Shown here one piece after another: positions 8,738 to 16,834 of a stretch of 64,000 nt of DNA (positions within the stretch are counted from its first letter, which is position 1; the number at the start of each line of letters is the position of its first letter). The DNA is taken from contig NZ_CP109181.1 of assembly GCF_036248275.1 (NCBI RefSeq), positions 1,550,001 to 1,614,000 of the forward strand, in the 5' to 3' direction. Source of the DNA: Streptomyces sp. NBC_01716 (GTDB lineage Bacteria; Actinomycetota; Actinomycetes; Streptomycetales; Streptomycetaceae). The position numbers were made by a program, and so were the translations under genes. The notes beneath the pieces are model-generated. The model was not told the DNA's origin, made no database searches, and saw nothing but the letters and a program-made list of their open reading frames with translations.

Positions 8738-9517
8738 TCAGAGGTCGAGATCCACGACGACCGGGGCGTGGTCCGAGGCACCCTTGCCCTTGCGCTCCTC
8801 ACGGTCGACATAACTGTCCTTGACGGCAGCGGTGAAGGGCCCGTTGCCGTAGACGAGGTCGATTCGCATACCCCGGTTCTTCGGGAACCGGAGTTCACGG
8901 TAGTCCCAGAAAGTGTACGGCTGGTCGTACTTGAGCGGACGCGGCATCACATCGGACAGACCACCGTCACGGAGGGCGGCCAGCGCCGCACGCTCGGCGG
9001 GTGTCACGTGGGTGGCGCCCTCGAACAGCGCCGGGTCCCACACGTCCTGGTCGGTCGGCGCGACGTTGAAGTCACCGAGGACGGCGAACGGCCTCTCCCC
9101 CGCGCTGTCCTCGGCCACCGCCGTGCGCAGCGCCTCCAGCCAGCGCAGCTTGTACGCGTAGTGCTCGTGCGTGACCTCGCGGCCGTTGGGCACGTACACC
9201 GACCAGATCCCGACGCCGCCACAGGTCGCCGAGATGGCGCGGGGCTCCTCGACACCCTCGTACTCCGGGCCGCCGGGCAGGCCCTTGACGACATCGTCCA
9301 GACCGACGCGGGAGATCAGCGCCACGCCGTTCCATCTCCCCGAGGCGTTGACCTCCGACTCGTAACCCAGCTCGCGCAGGGCGTCGGAGGGGAACTGCTC
9401 CAGGGTGCTCTTGGTCTCCTGGACGCACAGCACGTCCGTGCCCGTGCTCTCCAGCCAGGCCAGCAGCCGGGGCAGCCGGGCGGTGATCGAATTGACATTC
9501 CAGGTGGCGATGCGCAT
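8738..9517 (-). CDS. xth: Exodeoxyribonuclease III / AP endonuclease
   Basis: The 259-residue product is a full-length member of the EEP nuclease family. The metal and catalytic residues are in place: Asn in MRIATWNVNSI, Glu in LCVQETKS, Tyr in SVYVPNG, the GDFNVAPTDQDVW loop with Asp and Asn, and Asp-His in GASDHAPVVVDLDL at the C-terminus. It repairs abasic sites and removes 3'-blocking groups in the cytoplasm. It is followed by the metallo-hydrolase gene on the same strand, 60 bases upstream of its start. Confidence 0.93.
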   Translation of the reverse strand: MRIATWNVNSITARLPRLLAWLESTGTDVLCVQETKSTLEQFPSDALRELGYESEVNASGRWNGVALISRVGLDDVVKGLPGGPEYEGVEEPRAISATCGGVGIWSVYVPNGREVTHEHYAYKLRWLEALRTAVAEDSAGERPFAVLGDFNVAPTDQDVWDPALFEGATHVTPAERAALAALRDGGLSDVMPRPLKYDQPYTFWDYRELRFPKNRGMRIDLVYGNGPFTAAVKDSYVDREERKGKGASDHAPVVVDLDL

Positions 9518-9577
9518 GCACGACAGCCTATCGGCGGGGTCTGACAGTCACCCTCGCGACCGTCCCTCTTCAGGAGG

Positions 9578-10210
9578 TCACAGGTCGGTGGACTCGCCGG
9601 GGGCGAGCCTGCTGTGCCCGCCGCCCCCGAGGCGGCCGAGCATGCCGTCGTACAGAGGCCGCGCCAGATCGGTGAGCAGCGCGTCGTGGATGTCGAAGGT
9701 GCGCCGCGGCTTGACCTCGCGTGCGTAGTCGATCACCTCGGAGATCTTGTTCCAGGGCGCGTGCACGGGGAGCATCAGCGTCTCGACGGACCGGCCGGGG
9801 ACGGTGAGCGCGTCGCCGGGGTGGAAGAGCGAACCGTCCACGAGATAGCCGACGTTGGTGATCCGCGGGATGTCGGGATGGATCACCGCGTGGAGTTCCC
9901 CGTGCACCTCCACGTCGAAGCCGGCCGCCGTGAAGGTGTCGCCGTGGCCCACGGTGTGCACGCGGCCCGGAAAGGCCCCCGACAGCTTGTCCGCGACACT
10001 GCGCAGGGTCCAGATCTCGGCCGCCGGGTTGCTTTCGAGGGCGGCCCGCAGCCGGCCTTCCTCGAAGTGGTCGGGGTGCTCGTGCGTGACGAGAACGGCG
10101 TCAGCGCCGATCGCCGCGTCCTCCTCACTGAAGACGCCGGGATCGATGACAAGCGTCAGCCCGTCCTTCTCCAGACGGACGCAGGCGTGGGACTTCTTGG
10201 TGAGCTTCAC
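9578..10210 (-). CDS. Metallo-beta-lactamase-fold hydrolase (UlaG-like)
   Basis: I chose the GTG at 10210 (reading VKLTKKSHACVRLEKDG) because GAGG lies eight bases upstream. The longer reading begins inside non-conserved sequence. The 210-residue protein has the L-ascorbate-6-phosphate-lactonase-like short metallo-hydrolase layout: SHACVRLEKDGLTLVIDPG, the metal motif VLVTHEHPDHF (H-x-H-x-D-H), VHTVGHGDTF, a second-site Asp in FHPGDALTV, and the terminal His of HAPWNK. Substrate is unknown. It stands between exonuclease III and pcaL with no coupling. Confidence 0.85.
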   Translation of the reverse strand: MKLTKKSHACVRLEKDGLTLVIDPGVFSEEDAAIGADAVLVTHEHPDHFEEGRLRAALESNPAAEIWTLRSVADKLSGAFPGRVHTVGHGDTFTAAGFDVEVHGELHAVIHPDIPRITNVGYLVDGSLFHPGDALTVPGRSVETLMLPVHAPWNKISEVIDYAREVKPRRTFDIHDALLTDLARPLYDGMLGRLGGGGHSRLAPGESTDL

Positions 10211-10339
10211 CGTGATCACCTCGTGTCGCGGGTTCCTGGGCGGTGTTCCGTACGACACCGGCATCGCACCCTCCCATGGTCGACATCCGCCTCCAGGACG
10301 GCAAACGGGCGGGCCGGGGCGCGCTCTCCAGCTGTCGGG

Positions 10340-11659
10340 CTAGCTGTCGGGCGTGGTCTCCTCCTGGACGACCGCGCCCACGACGCGGAAGGCCGCGGTC
10401 GCCGCCGGGAAGCCGCAGTAGACGGCCGCCTGGATGAGTACTTCCTTGATCTCGGAAGGGGTCAGGCCGTTGCGCAGGGCGGCCCTGGTCTCGACGGCGA
10501 GCTCGTCCAGGTGACCGCCGGCGACGAGTGCCGTGAGCGTGACGCAGCTGCGGCTGCGGCGGTCCAGGCCCTCCCGGTTCCAGACCTCGCCCCAGGCGTA
10601 GCGGGTGAGGAGTTCCTGGAAGTCACCGGCGAAGCCGGCCGTATCGGCCATGACCTGGTCGACATGGGCGTCACCGACGACCTCCCTGCGGATCCGCATG
10701 CCCGTCTCGTAGGAATCCGGGCGTACGGCGGCCACGGCCTGCGGCTGCTCGGCGGAGGTGATGGCGGCGACGGGGGAGGTCATCGGCGACAGGGTCGGCG
10801 GTCCCGCGGGCGCCCCCGGCCCGGGATAGGTGGCCCAGTCGGGCAGCACCGTCAGACCGGTCGAGGTGTCGGAGGGGTTCTGCCAGGCGGTGGAGAAGTG
10901 ACGGATGAGGAGGTCCGTGACGGCGGCGGGCTGCTCGACGGGCGCCAGGTGCGAGGCTCCCGGCACCAGGGCGAGCCGGGCGTCCGGTATCCCGGCGACC
11001 AGTGTGCGGGCCTCTGCGGGTCCGGTGACCTTGTCCTCGGCGCCGACCAGAACGAGCGTCGGCACGCCGATACGGCCGAGCTCCGCCCGTACGTCGAAGG
11101 CGGCGAGAGCCTCGCACGCGGCGATGTAGCACCCCGGGTCGGTCGTACGGACCATCTGGACCGCCCATTCGACGATCGCGGGCTGAGCGGCGGCGAAGCC
11201 GGCCGTGAACCAGCGCTCGGGCGCCGAGCGGGCCATCGGGTCGAGACCGTTCGTACGGACGATGACCCCGCGCTGGCGGAACTCGTCCGCCGTACCGAAC
11301 CGCGGCGATGACGCCACGAGCGCGAGCGAGGCGACCCGGTCGGGGCGGCGCAGCGCCAGCTCCGCGCCGATCGCGCCGCCGATGGAGCAGCCGGCGTAGC
11401 CGAAGCGCTGCACGCCGAGTCCGTCGAGCGTAGCCAGGAGCCGGTCCGCGAGCTCGGGTACGCCGGTGGCGGGGTGGGCGGGCGCGCCGCCGTGGCCGGG
11501 CAGGTCGAACCGGACCACCCGCCAGTGCTTGGCCAGTTCCGGCGTCTGTCTGTCCCACATGTGCCATGTGGTACCGAGAGAGGGACCCAAGATCAGAGTC
11601 GGGGCGTCTTCTGGCCCGTCAACGCGGTATTGCAAGGTTCTGGTCGTCGTCTCGCTCAC
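10340..11659 (-). CDS. pcaL: Fused 3-oxoadipate enol-lactonase / 4-carboxymuconolactone decarboxylase
   Basis: This 439-residue fusion catalyses two successive steps of the protocatechuate branch of the beta-ketoadipate pathway. Residues 1-260 are an alpha/beta hydrolase (PcaD) with the nucleophile elbow AGCSIGGAIG, DLPGHG and the catalytic His in GASHLAPVE. A Pro/Gly linker leads to residues about 315-430, a PcaC domain with RREVVGDAHVD, YAWGEVWNR and the active-site segment VYCGFPAATAAF. The start is GTG at 11659. The usual upstream genes (pcaB and the ring-cleavage dioxygenase subunits) are missing, and the sequence changes character immediately before the start, where the accessory region begins. 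Confidence 0.93.
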   Translation of the reverse strand: MSETTTRTLQYRVDGPEDAPTLILGPSLGTTWHMWDRQTPELAKHWRVVRFDLPGHGGAPAHPATGVPELADRLLATLDGLGVQRFGYAGCSIGGAIGAELALRRPDRVASLALVASSPRFGTADEFRQRGVIVRTNGLDPMARSAPERWFTAGFAAAQPAIVEWAVQMVRTTDPGCYIAACEALAAFDVRAELGRIGVPTLVLVGAEDKVTGPAEARTLVAGIPDARLALVPGASHLAPVEQPAAVTDLLIRHFSTAWQNPSDTSTGLTVLPDWATYPGPGAPAGPPTLSPMTSPVAAITSAEQPQAVAAVRPDSYETGMRIRREVVGDAHVDQVMADTAGFAGDFQELLTRYAWGEVWNREGLDRRSRSCVTLTALVAGGHLDELAVETRAALRNGLTPSEIKEVLIQAAVYCGFPAATAAFRVVGAVVQEETTPDS

Positions 11660-11675
11660 CCGCTCACGCTCCCAT
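11645..11675. repeat. Left copy of a 31-base near-direct repeat (candidate attL)
   Basis: The 22 bases at 11654-11675 are identical, in the same orientation, to 54086-54107. The preceding seven bases (CGTCGTC) also match, with two mismatches between, giving 29 of 31 identical. This copy spans the ribosome-binding site and first codons of pcaL. The pair brackets 42.4 kb of mosaic accessory DNA, so it is a candidate attachment-site duplication. Confidence 0.6.
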
Positions 11676-11925
11676 ATCTCACAATCTCACGACCGGGCGG
11701 TGTCCCGCCCACCGAGCCAACGTGTGAAGAAGGACGCCCGAGCGTCGTACAGGCGCACCTGACGGAGCCCTGGCAACTCCATGATCCGGTAGGCCCGTCG
11801 GCGGAGTTGCTTGATGTTCCGAGCTTCCCCAATCTCGTCCACTGGTGCAGCGCCGCATTGATCTTGCGAGGGTCTGACCTCGTCGTCAGCAAGCGACGGT
11901 GCTGCTGACGGCGGACAGTGACGTG

Positions 11926-12213
11926 TCAGTTCTTGACGAGCACGGTCCCAAGGGCGGATAGCGCGGAGTTGACCTCAGCGGTGTCGAAGGCTGCGGGGTC
12001 GAACTGGTCTGCGGAGTCGAGGCCCAGCCGCTCCAGGCGGTCTTCGTGTTCTTCGTGGTGGAGGTCGGCAAGGATCTCGATGAGGATGCCGTATCGGTCC
12101 CGTCCGCGAGGCCGGCTTCGCAGTCCTACTGTTCGCCATGGCGGCCATCCTGCCCTCCCCATGCCCGCCGTGTTCCGGCAGGACGTCTGCCACTGCCCCA
12201 CGACAATGATCAT
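11926..12213 (-). pseudogene. Fragment of a small hypothetical protein
   Basis: The last 58 codons look like real protein, RDRYGILIEILADLHHEEH followed by DRLERLGLDSADQFDPAAF, and end naturally at 11926. The first 35 codons are low complexity, and another frame supplies a better-looking N-terminus, so a frameshift is likely. I do not recognise the family. The surrounding stretch 11676-11925 contains no supportable gene. Confidence 0.3.
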
Positions 12214-12352
12214 CGCGATTCGGTGCTCCTACACGGTCTCCGGGGCCGTTCGAGGCTGCGGCAGCGGCCAACCGCTGCGCGTAGAGTCGCGACGGCACGT
12301 GCCCGGCGGGACAGCAGGACCTCCGCGCCCGCCTCTCCGTCGCAGCGCGAGA

Positions 12353-12703
12353 TCAGGTGAACACCGATTCCTCCCGCAGCACCCCATCCTTGGCATGCAC
12401 GTCGAGCAGCTGGCGGGCCTCGGTCTCGAACGCCTCGTGTCGGTCCGCGAAGAGTTCGGGCCGGGCGAAGGAGGTGCTGCGGAGGTAGCCGACGACCGTC
12501 TCGGGTGTCCACGCGCGGGCCGCGGGGAAACGGTGTTCGCGCAACGCGCCGGTCCACTCGGCGTCGTGGGTCCAGAGGCTTCCGTCACCCGTGATCGCCA
12601 CGGTGGCGTGCGGCGCGGTCGGCCGCGCCAGGAGCGTCAGGGCCCCGAACGCGGGGATGACCAGCGGTCCCGGCCGGAGCATGGAGAACTCCGTGCTGGG
12701 CAT
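12353..12703 (-). pseudogene. Remnant of a class I SAM-dependent methyltransferase (C-terminal part)
   Basis: The 116-codon frame matches the C-terminal third of the small-molecule SAM methyltransferases common in actinobacteria: a hydrophobic strand ATVAITGDGSLWTHDAEW, then WTPETVVGYLRSTSFARPEL and FETEARQLLDVHA. The SAM-binding Rossmann core that should precede it is absent, and translation stops just before the usual final strand. Both ends are missing, so this is a decayed gene. Confidence 0.55.
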
Positions 12704-12955
12704 GGCAGACGACGGTGGACCGGAGCTTTTGTGGGGCGAACAACCGGCAGATTCAGTGCCGGGGCCGGACTACTGTGCCCCACATCCACCGGCGGGTGAT
12801 CAAGCAGTCCACGCGCGCCGAGGACCAACGGGGAGGAACGGCGTGCTCACTGTCAGGAATGCGGAACTGGAAGCGCAGCACCGAGGATGGCTGGTCCTCG
12901 CGAGAACCGTCGGCACGCCCACCGCGCCCAGATCGGTGTTGGGAGGAGTGCGGTG

Positions 12956-13390
12956 ATGGTGCGTGTCCTGGTTGTCGATGAACAGGCGCTGTTTCGCGCC
13001 GGCATCAGGCACCTCCTGGCGGACGCGGACGGCTTTGAAACGGTGAGCCAGGTGGAGTCGACCGAGCGCGTGCTGCGCACGCGGAGCGCGGCGAACGGAG
13101 CTCAGCACAGCCGGGACGACGACGACTCGGTGGTGGCGGCCATGCGGGCCGGGGCGAGCGGCTACATCACCAAGCGGAACTCCGAACGGGAGTCGTTGCG
13201 CGTCATCAGATCGTCGCCGAGGGCGGCGCCGTGTCCAGCGTGGTGATCGCGAGGCGGCTGGGCGAGTACTTCTCGGAACCGTACGCGGTGTCGTACCGGT
13301 CGGCGTTCCCACAGCTGACGGGACGTGAGACGCAGGTACTCGACCTGCTCGCGCGCGACTGGAACAACGGCCGGATCGCGATGCCGTCCG
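12956..13390 (+). pseudogene. Decayed NarL/LuxR-type response regulator
   Basis: The frame opens MVRVLVVDEQALFRAGIRHL, the start of a receiver domain. It loses the phospho-Asp region through a deletion and resumes at VVAAMRAGASGYITK. It then shifts frame near 13225 into VIARRLGEY and an HTH fragment, LTGRETQVLDLLARDWNNGRIA. Without the aspartate and with two frames it cannot work. The following 13391-13630 contains another unassigned protein-like scrap (RILAANPEQWRRLRAGEV) but no gene. Confidence 0.6.
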
Positions 13391-13635
13391 CATCCTGGCC
13401 GCCAACCCGGAGCAGTGGCGCCGGCTGCGCGCGGGCGAGGTCACGGAGACCGCCCGCGCCATCCGCCCCCCACCTGCCGGTGAACCGGCCACGATTGAGA
13501 ATTGCGCCTCCGCTGCGCGCCCGAATGTGACTGCCCGGGCGTGAGAGGCCATTTCACTGACGCCTTGCTTCAGTGAACTAAGAATCCACTGGTTCGTGCG
13601 TGGATCGGTGCATGTATACGTCGTGAGGTGGAGAG

Positions 13636-13646
13636 CTGTGCAACTG
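13636..13646. promoter_or_regulatory. Half-site of the StrR-type operator upstream of the regulator gene
   Basis: CTGTGCAACTG here is identical to the left arm of the full palindrome at 31356-31388. It lies 36 bases before the TTG start of the StrR-like gene. The right arm is not conserved, so it could be a weak autoregulatory site or chance. Confidence 0.35.
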
Positions 13647-13681
13647 CCTTGCGGAGGTCAATCAACGAGGGGATTACAGTC

Positions 13682-14767
13682 TTGAATCAAGTGGATGCGA
13701 TGTCTATATCAGCTCTCTACGAAGAATCGATGGCCCCTTCCAGCGGTGTCGCGATCGACGGCCTTCCCGCAGGGCGGGGGCCCTGGGTTCTTCCACTGGC
13801 CAGCCTCGCGCTGGGGCGATCTCCACGCCTGGGAGGAAGGGACGAGGAGCACGTCGCGCGCCTCGCGGAGGTCGATGGCGAACTCCCTCCGATCCTCGTG
13901 GACCGGCGAACGATGGAAGTGGTCGACGGGGCCCATCGATTCATGGCCGCGATACTCAACGGGAAAGAAACCATCAATGTTGAGTTCTTCGACGGAACCG
14001 CTGAGGACGCATTCCTCTACGCCGTCGAGGCGAATGTGAAGCATGGCCTCCCGCTGTCGCGCGCCGACCGGCGCGCGGCTGCGGCAGGCATCATAGCGTC
14101 GCACCCTGAGATGTCCGATCGGGCGATCGCCGAGGTCGTCGGCATGGCGGCCAAGATCGTCGCGGAGATACGGCACATGGCTCAGGACGTGCCGTCGATG
14201 CCGACCGCTCGAGTGGGGCGAGACGGCAGAACCCGGCCGTTGAGCACTTTGGAAGGTCGACTCAAGGCCGCCAAGATGCTGGCGGACCAACCGCAGTCAT
14301 CGCTGCGAGAGGTGGCCAAGATCTCTGGGATATCGCCGAACACGGTGGCCGACGTGCGCGATCGCTTGGCACGCGGCGAAGATCCGATACCGGTACCGTA
14401 CGCGTTCGACGGAGGCCGCCGGTCGGACTCCGGCGTGTCTCCGGCCAGGCGCCGCTCGGAGTCTCGCCCGCTGCGGGCCTCGCTGTCGACGGTGGCGGAT
14501 CCGGTCAGCATCGTCACCAAGCTCGCCCGCGATCCTTCCATGCGCCACCAGCAGGCCGGACGCCGGCTTCTCCAATTGTTGCAGGCGAACGCATCAGGCC
14601 TGCTGGAACCGGCCTCTCTCGCCTCGGCCGTGCCTTCACACAGTACGTCCATGATGATTCAACTCGCGCGGCAGTACGCGCAGTTGTGGGGCGACTTCGC
14701 TCAGGAGTTGGAAGGGTCCGCCCGTTTCATATCCGAAAGCAGAACCCGGGACGTGTCCGTGCTCTGA
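13682..14767 (+). CDS. StrR/NovG-family (ParB-like) transcriptional activator
   Basis: I chose TTG at 13682 because GAGGGG lies ten bases upstream; an earlier in-frame start at 13628 is possible. The 361-residue protein has a ParB/Spo0J-like N-terminal domain: WVLPLASLALG, GRDEEHVARLAEVDGELPPI, VDGAHRFMAAILNG, FDGTAEDAFLYAVEANVKHG and LPLSRADRRAAAAGI. A helix-turn-helix (DRAIAEVVGMAAKIVAEIR) follows. This architecture is that of pathway activators such as StrR (streptomycin) and NovG (novobiocin), not of chromosome partition proteins: there is no parA partner. A second HTH-like segment (SLREVAKISGISPNTVADVR) lies at about 205-225. It probably activates the cluster to its right through the palindrome at 31356-31388. 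Confidence 0.85.
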   Translation: MNQVDAMSISALYEESMAPSSGVAIDGLPAGRGPWVLPLASLALGRSPRLGGRDEEHVARLAEVDGELPPILVDRRTMEVVDGAHRFMAAILNGKETINVEFFDGTAEDAFLYAVEANVKHGLPLSRADRRAAAAGIIASHPEMSDRAIAEVVGMAAKIVAEIRHMAQDVPSMPTARVGRDGRTRPLSTLEGRLKAAKMLADQPQSSLREVAKISGISPNTVADVRDRLARGEDPIPVPYAFDGGRRSDSGVSPARRRSESRPLRASLSTVADPVSIVTKLARDPSMRHQQAGRRLLQLLQANASGLLEPASLASAVPSHSTSMMIQLARQYAQLWGDFAQELEGSARFISESRTRDVSVL

Positions 14768-14861
14768 AGCCCTGGCGGCTTTCAAGGCCTGCCCCGCATG
14801 GGCTCAAGGCCAGTGAGGGGCGAAGCGCCGGATGGCGCGACATCGAGGCAAACATAGATCT

Positions 14862-14878
14862 CCGATGCCCCGCATCGG
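14862..14878. promoter_or_regulatory. Small hairpin just before the amidohydrolase gene
   Basis: CCGATGC (14862-14868) and GCATCGG (14872-14878) form a 7-base stem with a CCC loop, ending three bases before the ATG at 14882. It may be a weak terminator of the regulator gene or may affect translation if the start is at 14882. Confidence 0.35.
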
Positions 14879-14881
14879 CCG

Positions 14882-16360
14882 ATGGCAATTCAGACTGACT
14901 CCGACATGGCATGGGGAATGGGTGCGAATCCGATGACTGAACGGTCCAACCGCCTGCATCCGACGATGTCTTCAAAGGGGGCTGCCCCTCTTCGTCAGCC
15001 GGATGCGGGTTTGCTGATTCGCGGCAAGTACGTCCTGACAGCGTCCGAACCCGAGATGATTTCAGACGGTGCCGTGCGCGTGGTGGGTGACACGATCCGA
15101 GACGTCGGGTCGTTCGCCGATCTGTCCAGCAGGTTTCCTTCTTGTGCCGTTCTCGGCGGGCCCAACGATATCGTCGCCCCTGGATTCATCAACACTCACG
15201 GGCACTTCTCCGAAGCCCTCGTGACGGGAATCGGGGAGAACTTCGCTCTCGGTGACTGGCTTCGAGGCCTGATCGACGCCGTCGCCCCCCACCTCGACCG
15301 GGAAAGCGCCTTCATCAGTACGCTGCTCGGCGGTGTTCAGATGCTGAGGACCGGGATCACGCTGACGAACGACATGTTCGTCAGCGACCCGAGGACGACT
15401 TCCGTCACGCCTGGAGTCGTCCAGGGCCTCGAGGAACTGGGCCTGAAGGGCATCGTCTCCTATGGCGCGAGTGATCGGCGGCCAGGGACTCCCGTGGAAG
15501 ACGTGTTCGCCGAACATGCTGCGCTGCGTGAGGCCGCGGCTGCCAGCACGCTGTGTCGGTTCCGCGTCGGTATCGCGACGGTGGCTGCGCAATCCCCTTC
15601 GATGTTTGCACGGTCGGTTGATTTCGCATCGTCGAATGCAGACGGAATCCACATCCACCTTCATGAGTCACGAGAGGAGATCGAGTTCATCCAAGAGTCC
15701 CGACATACAAGCCCGATTGCGTACTGCGCGCAGAACGGGCTGTTCGCGTCGCCGACACTCGCAGCACACTGCGTCTGGCTCGGGGACGCTGACATCCGTC
15801 TCTTGGCGTCGCACGGCGTCGGCGTAGCATATAACCCGGTATCGAACATGATCCTTGCGTCGGGGGTGTGCCCGGTCTCACGGCTGCGCGGTAGTGGGAT
15901 CAATGTCGGGATCGGCGTTGACGGCCCGGCCAGTAACGACCGCCAGGACATGTTGGAAGCGATCAAGACCGGCGTTCTCCTCCAACGACTGGATCAGCTC
16001 GACCCTGCTGCTCTGTCCGCGCGTGAGGCCTTCCGTATGGCGACTATCGAAGGTGCCGCCGCGCTGCACCTCGATACCGCGGTCGGTTCATTGGAACCCG
16101 GAAAGGCCGCCGACCTGGTTGTCTTCGACGGCGGCTCGCCAGCCCTCGCCAATGTCCACGACCCGTTCCAGACGATCGTCTACTGCGCGGGGCCTCGCGA
16201 GGTGAAAGACGTCTGGGTGGCGGGACGGCGAAGGGTCGCCGACGGCGAACTGCTGGGCGTTGACGTGCCCGCGCTGGTGCGCGAATCGCGCAAGCTGGCT
16301 CACTGCCTGGCTCAGCGGGCTGGCCTCGGGGCACTGTCGTTGCTCGCGACATCGGACTGA
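14882..16360 (+). CDS. Amidohydrolase-superfamily deaminase/hydrolase (TrzA/SsnA/guanine-deaminase-like)
   Basis: Full-length (up to 492 residues) metal-dependent hydrolase. Visible ligands are H-x-H in GFINTHGHFSEA, His in IHIHLHESREE, His in LAAHCVWLGD, and Asp in VGIGVDGPASND. The C-terminal beta-sandwich ends EPGKAADLVVFDGG. The SNDRQDM and HLHE contexts place it with the deaminase/chlorohydrolase branch (guanine deaminase, S-adenosylhomocysteine deaminase, TrzA) that removes an exocyclic amino or similar group from a purine- or triazine-like ring. The start is uncertain; ATGs at 14882, 14933 and 14966 are all possible and none has a strong ribosome-binding site. It lies just after the StrR-like gene and may modify a purine-derived intermediate. 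Confidence 0.8.
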   Translation: MAIQTDSDMAWGMGANPMTERSNRLHPTMSSKGAAPLRQPDAGLLIRGKYVLTASEPEMISDGAVRVVGDTIRDVGSFADLSSRFPSCAVLGGPNDIVAPGFINTHGHFSEALVTGIGENFALGDWLRGLIDAVAPHLDRESAFISTLLGGVQMLRTGITLTNDMFVSDPRTTSVTPGVVQGLEELGLKGIVSYGASDRRPGTPVEDVFAEHAALREAAAASTLCRFRVGIATVAAQSPSMFARSVDFASSNADGIHIHLHESREEIEFIQESRHTSPIAYCAQNGLFASPTLAAHCVWLGDADIRLLASHGVGVAYNPVSNMILASGVCPVSRLRGSGINVGIGVDGPASNDRQDMLEAIKTGVLLQRLDQLDPAALSAREAFRMATIEGAAALHLDTAVGSLEPGKAADLVVFDGGSPALANVHDPFQTIVYCAGPREVKDVWVAGRRRVADGELLGVDVPALVRESRKLAHCLAQRAGLGALSLLATSD

Positions 16361-16375
16361 GATCCAGCCGATATT

Positions 16376-16540
16376 CCGCTCGCTTCCAGCCCACGGTCTT
16401 CGTGGCGGCATCGGTTCCCTGGCTGGTCGCGGGCACGTCGGTGGACGTCTTGTCGATGACGGAGGCTGTCGGCTCAGGCTTCCGTCCTGCCTTCACCAGG
16501 GCCGGAGCGGTGAGGTCGTAGTTGATGTTGGGCGAAGATT
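16376..16540 (-). pseudogene. Remnant of an IS5-type transposase
   Basis: The minus-strand frame contains KAGRKPEPTASVIDK, then STDVPATSQGTDAATKTVGW. This resembles the catalytic-Asp region of actinobacterial IS5 transposases (ASVIDSQSVK..., SQGTDAGKKIVGRKR) with small internal losses. Only about 55 codons survive. The rest of the interval up to 16834 contains no gene apart from the hairpin noted separately. Confidence 0.55.
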
Positions 16541-16701
16541 CCTTAGCGGGTGATACGTGCGGCGGGGCTTGCGCCCCGCAGAGCGGCGTACTTCACAAGG
16601 TGTGTACCACCCTCGGCCTGTGTAAACGCCCTCTGAGGCCGCGATGGCCACGAACCTGAGCCCGCGGCCTGCCCACTCGATTCCCGGGTCGAGGCCGTTG
16701 A

Positions 16702-16740
16702 GCACCACGTCGACCTCGGGAATCGACGTCGACGTGGTGC
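16702..16740. terminator. Hairpin between the convergent amidohydrolase and alaS genes
   Basis: Perfect 13-base arms at 16702-16714 and 16728-16740 (GCACCACGTCGAC and its complement) with a 13-base loop, about 95 bases past the alaS stop. It could terminate alaS, but its distance and GTCGAC core also fit an insertion-sequence end. Confidence 0.45.
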
Positions 16741-16834
16741 CACCTCTGAGCGGCGAGGTAAGGAGGAAGCTAATCTGGCCGCTCAGGCTTCCGACGAACG
16801 TCGGCATCGCACGCGCGCAACCGGAATGAGAGTT

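Noticed and set aside
13682..14767. Plasmid or chromosome partition ParB
   Set aside because: No parA or parS-like site is nearby, and the domain order and context match StrR/NovG activators.
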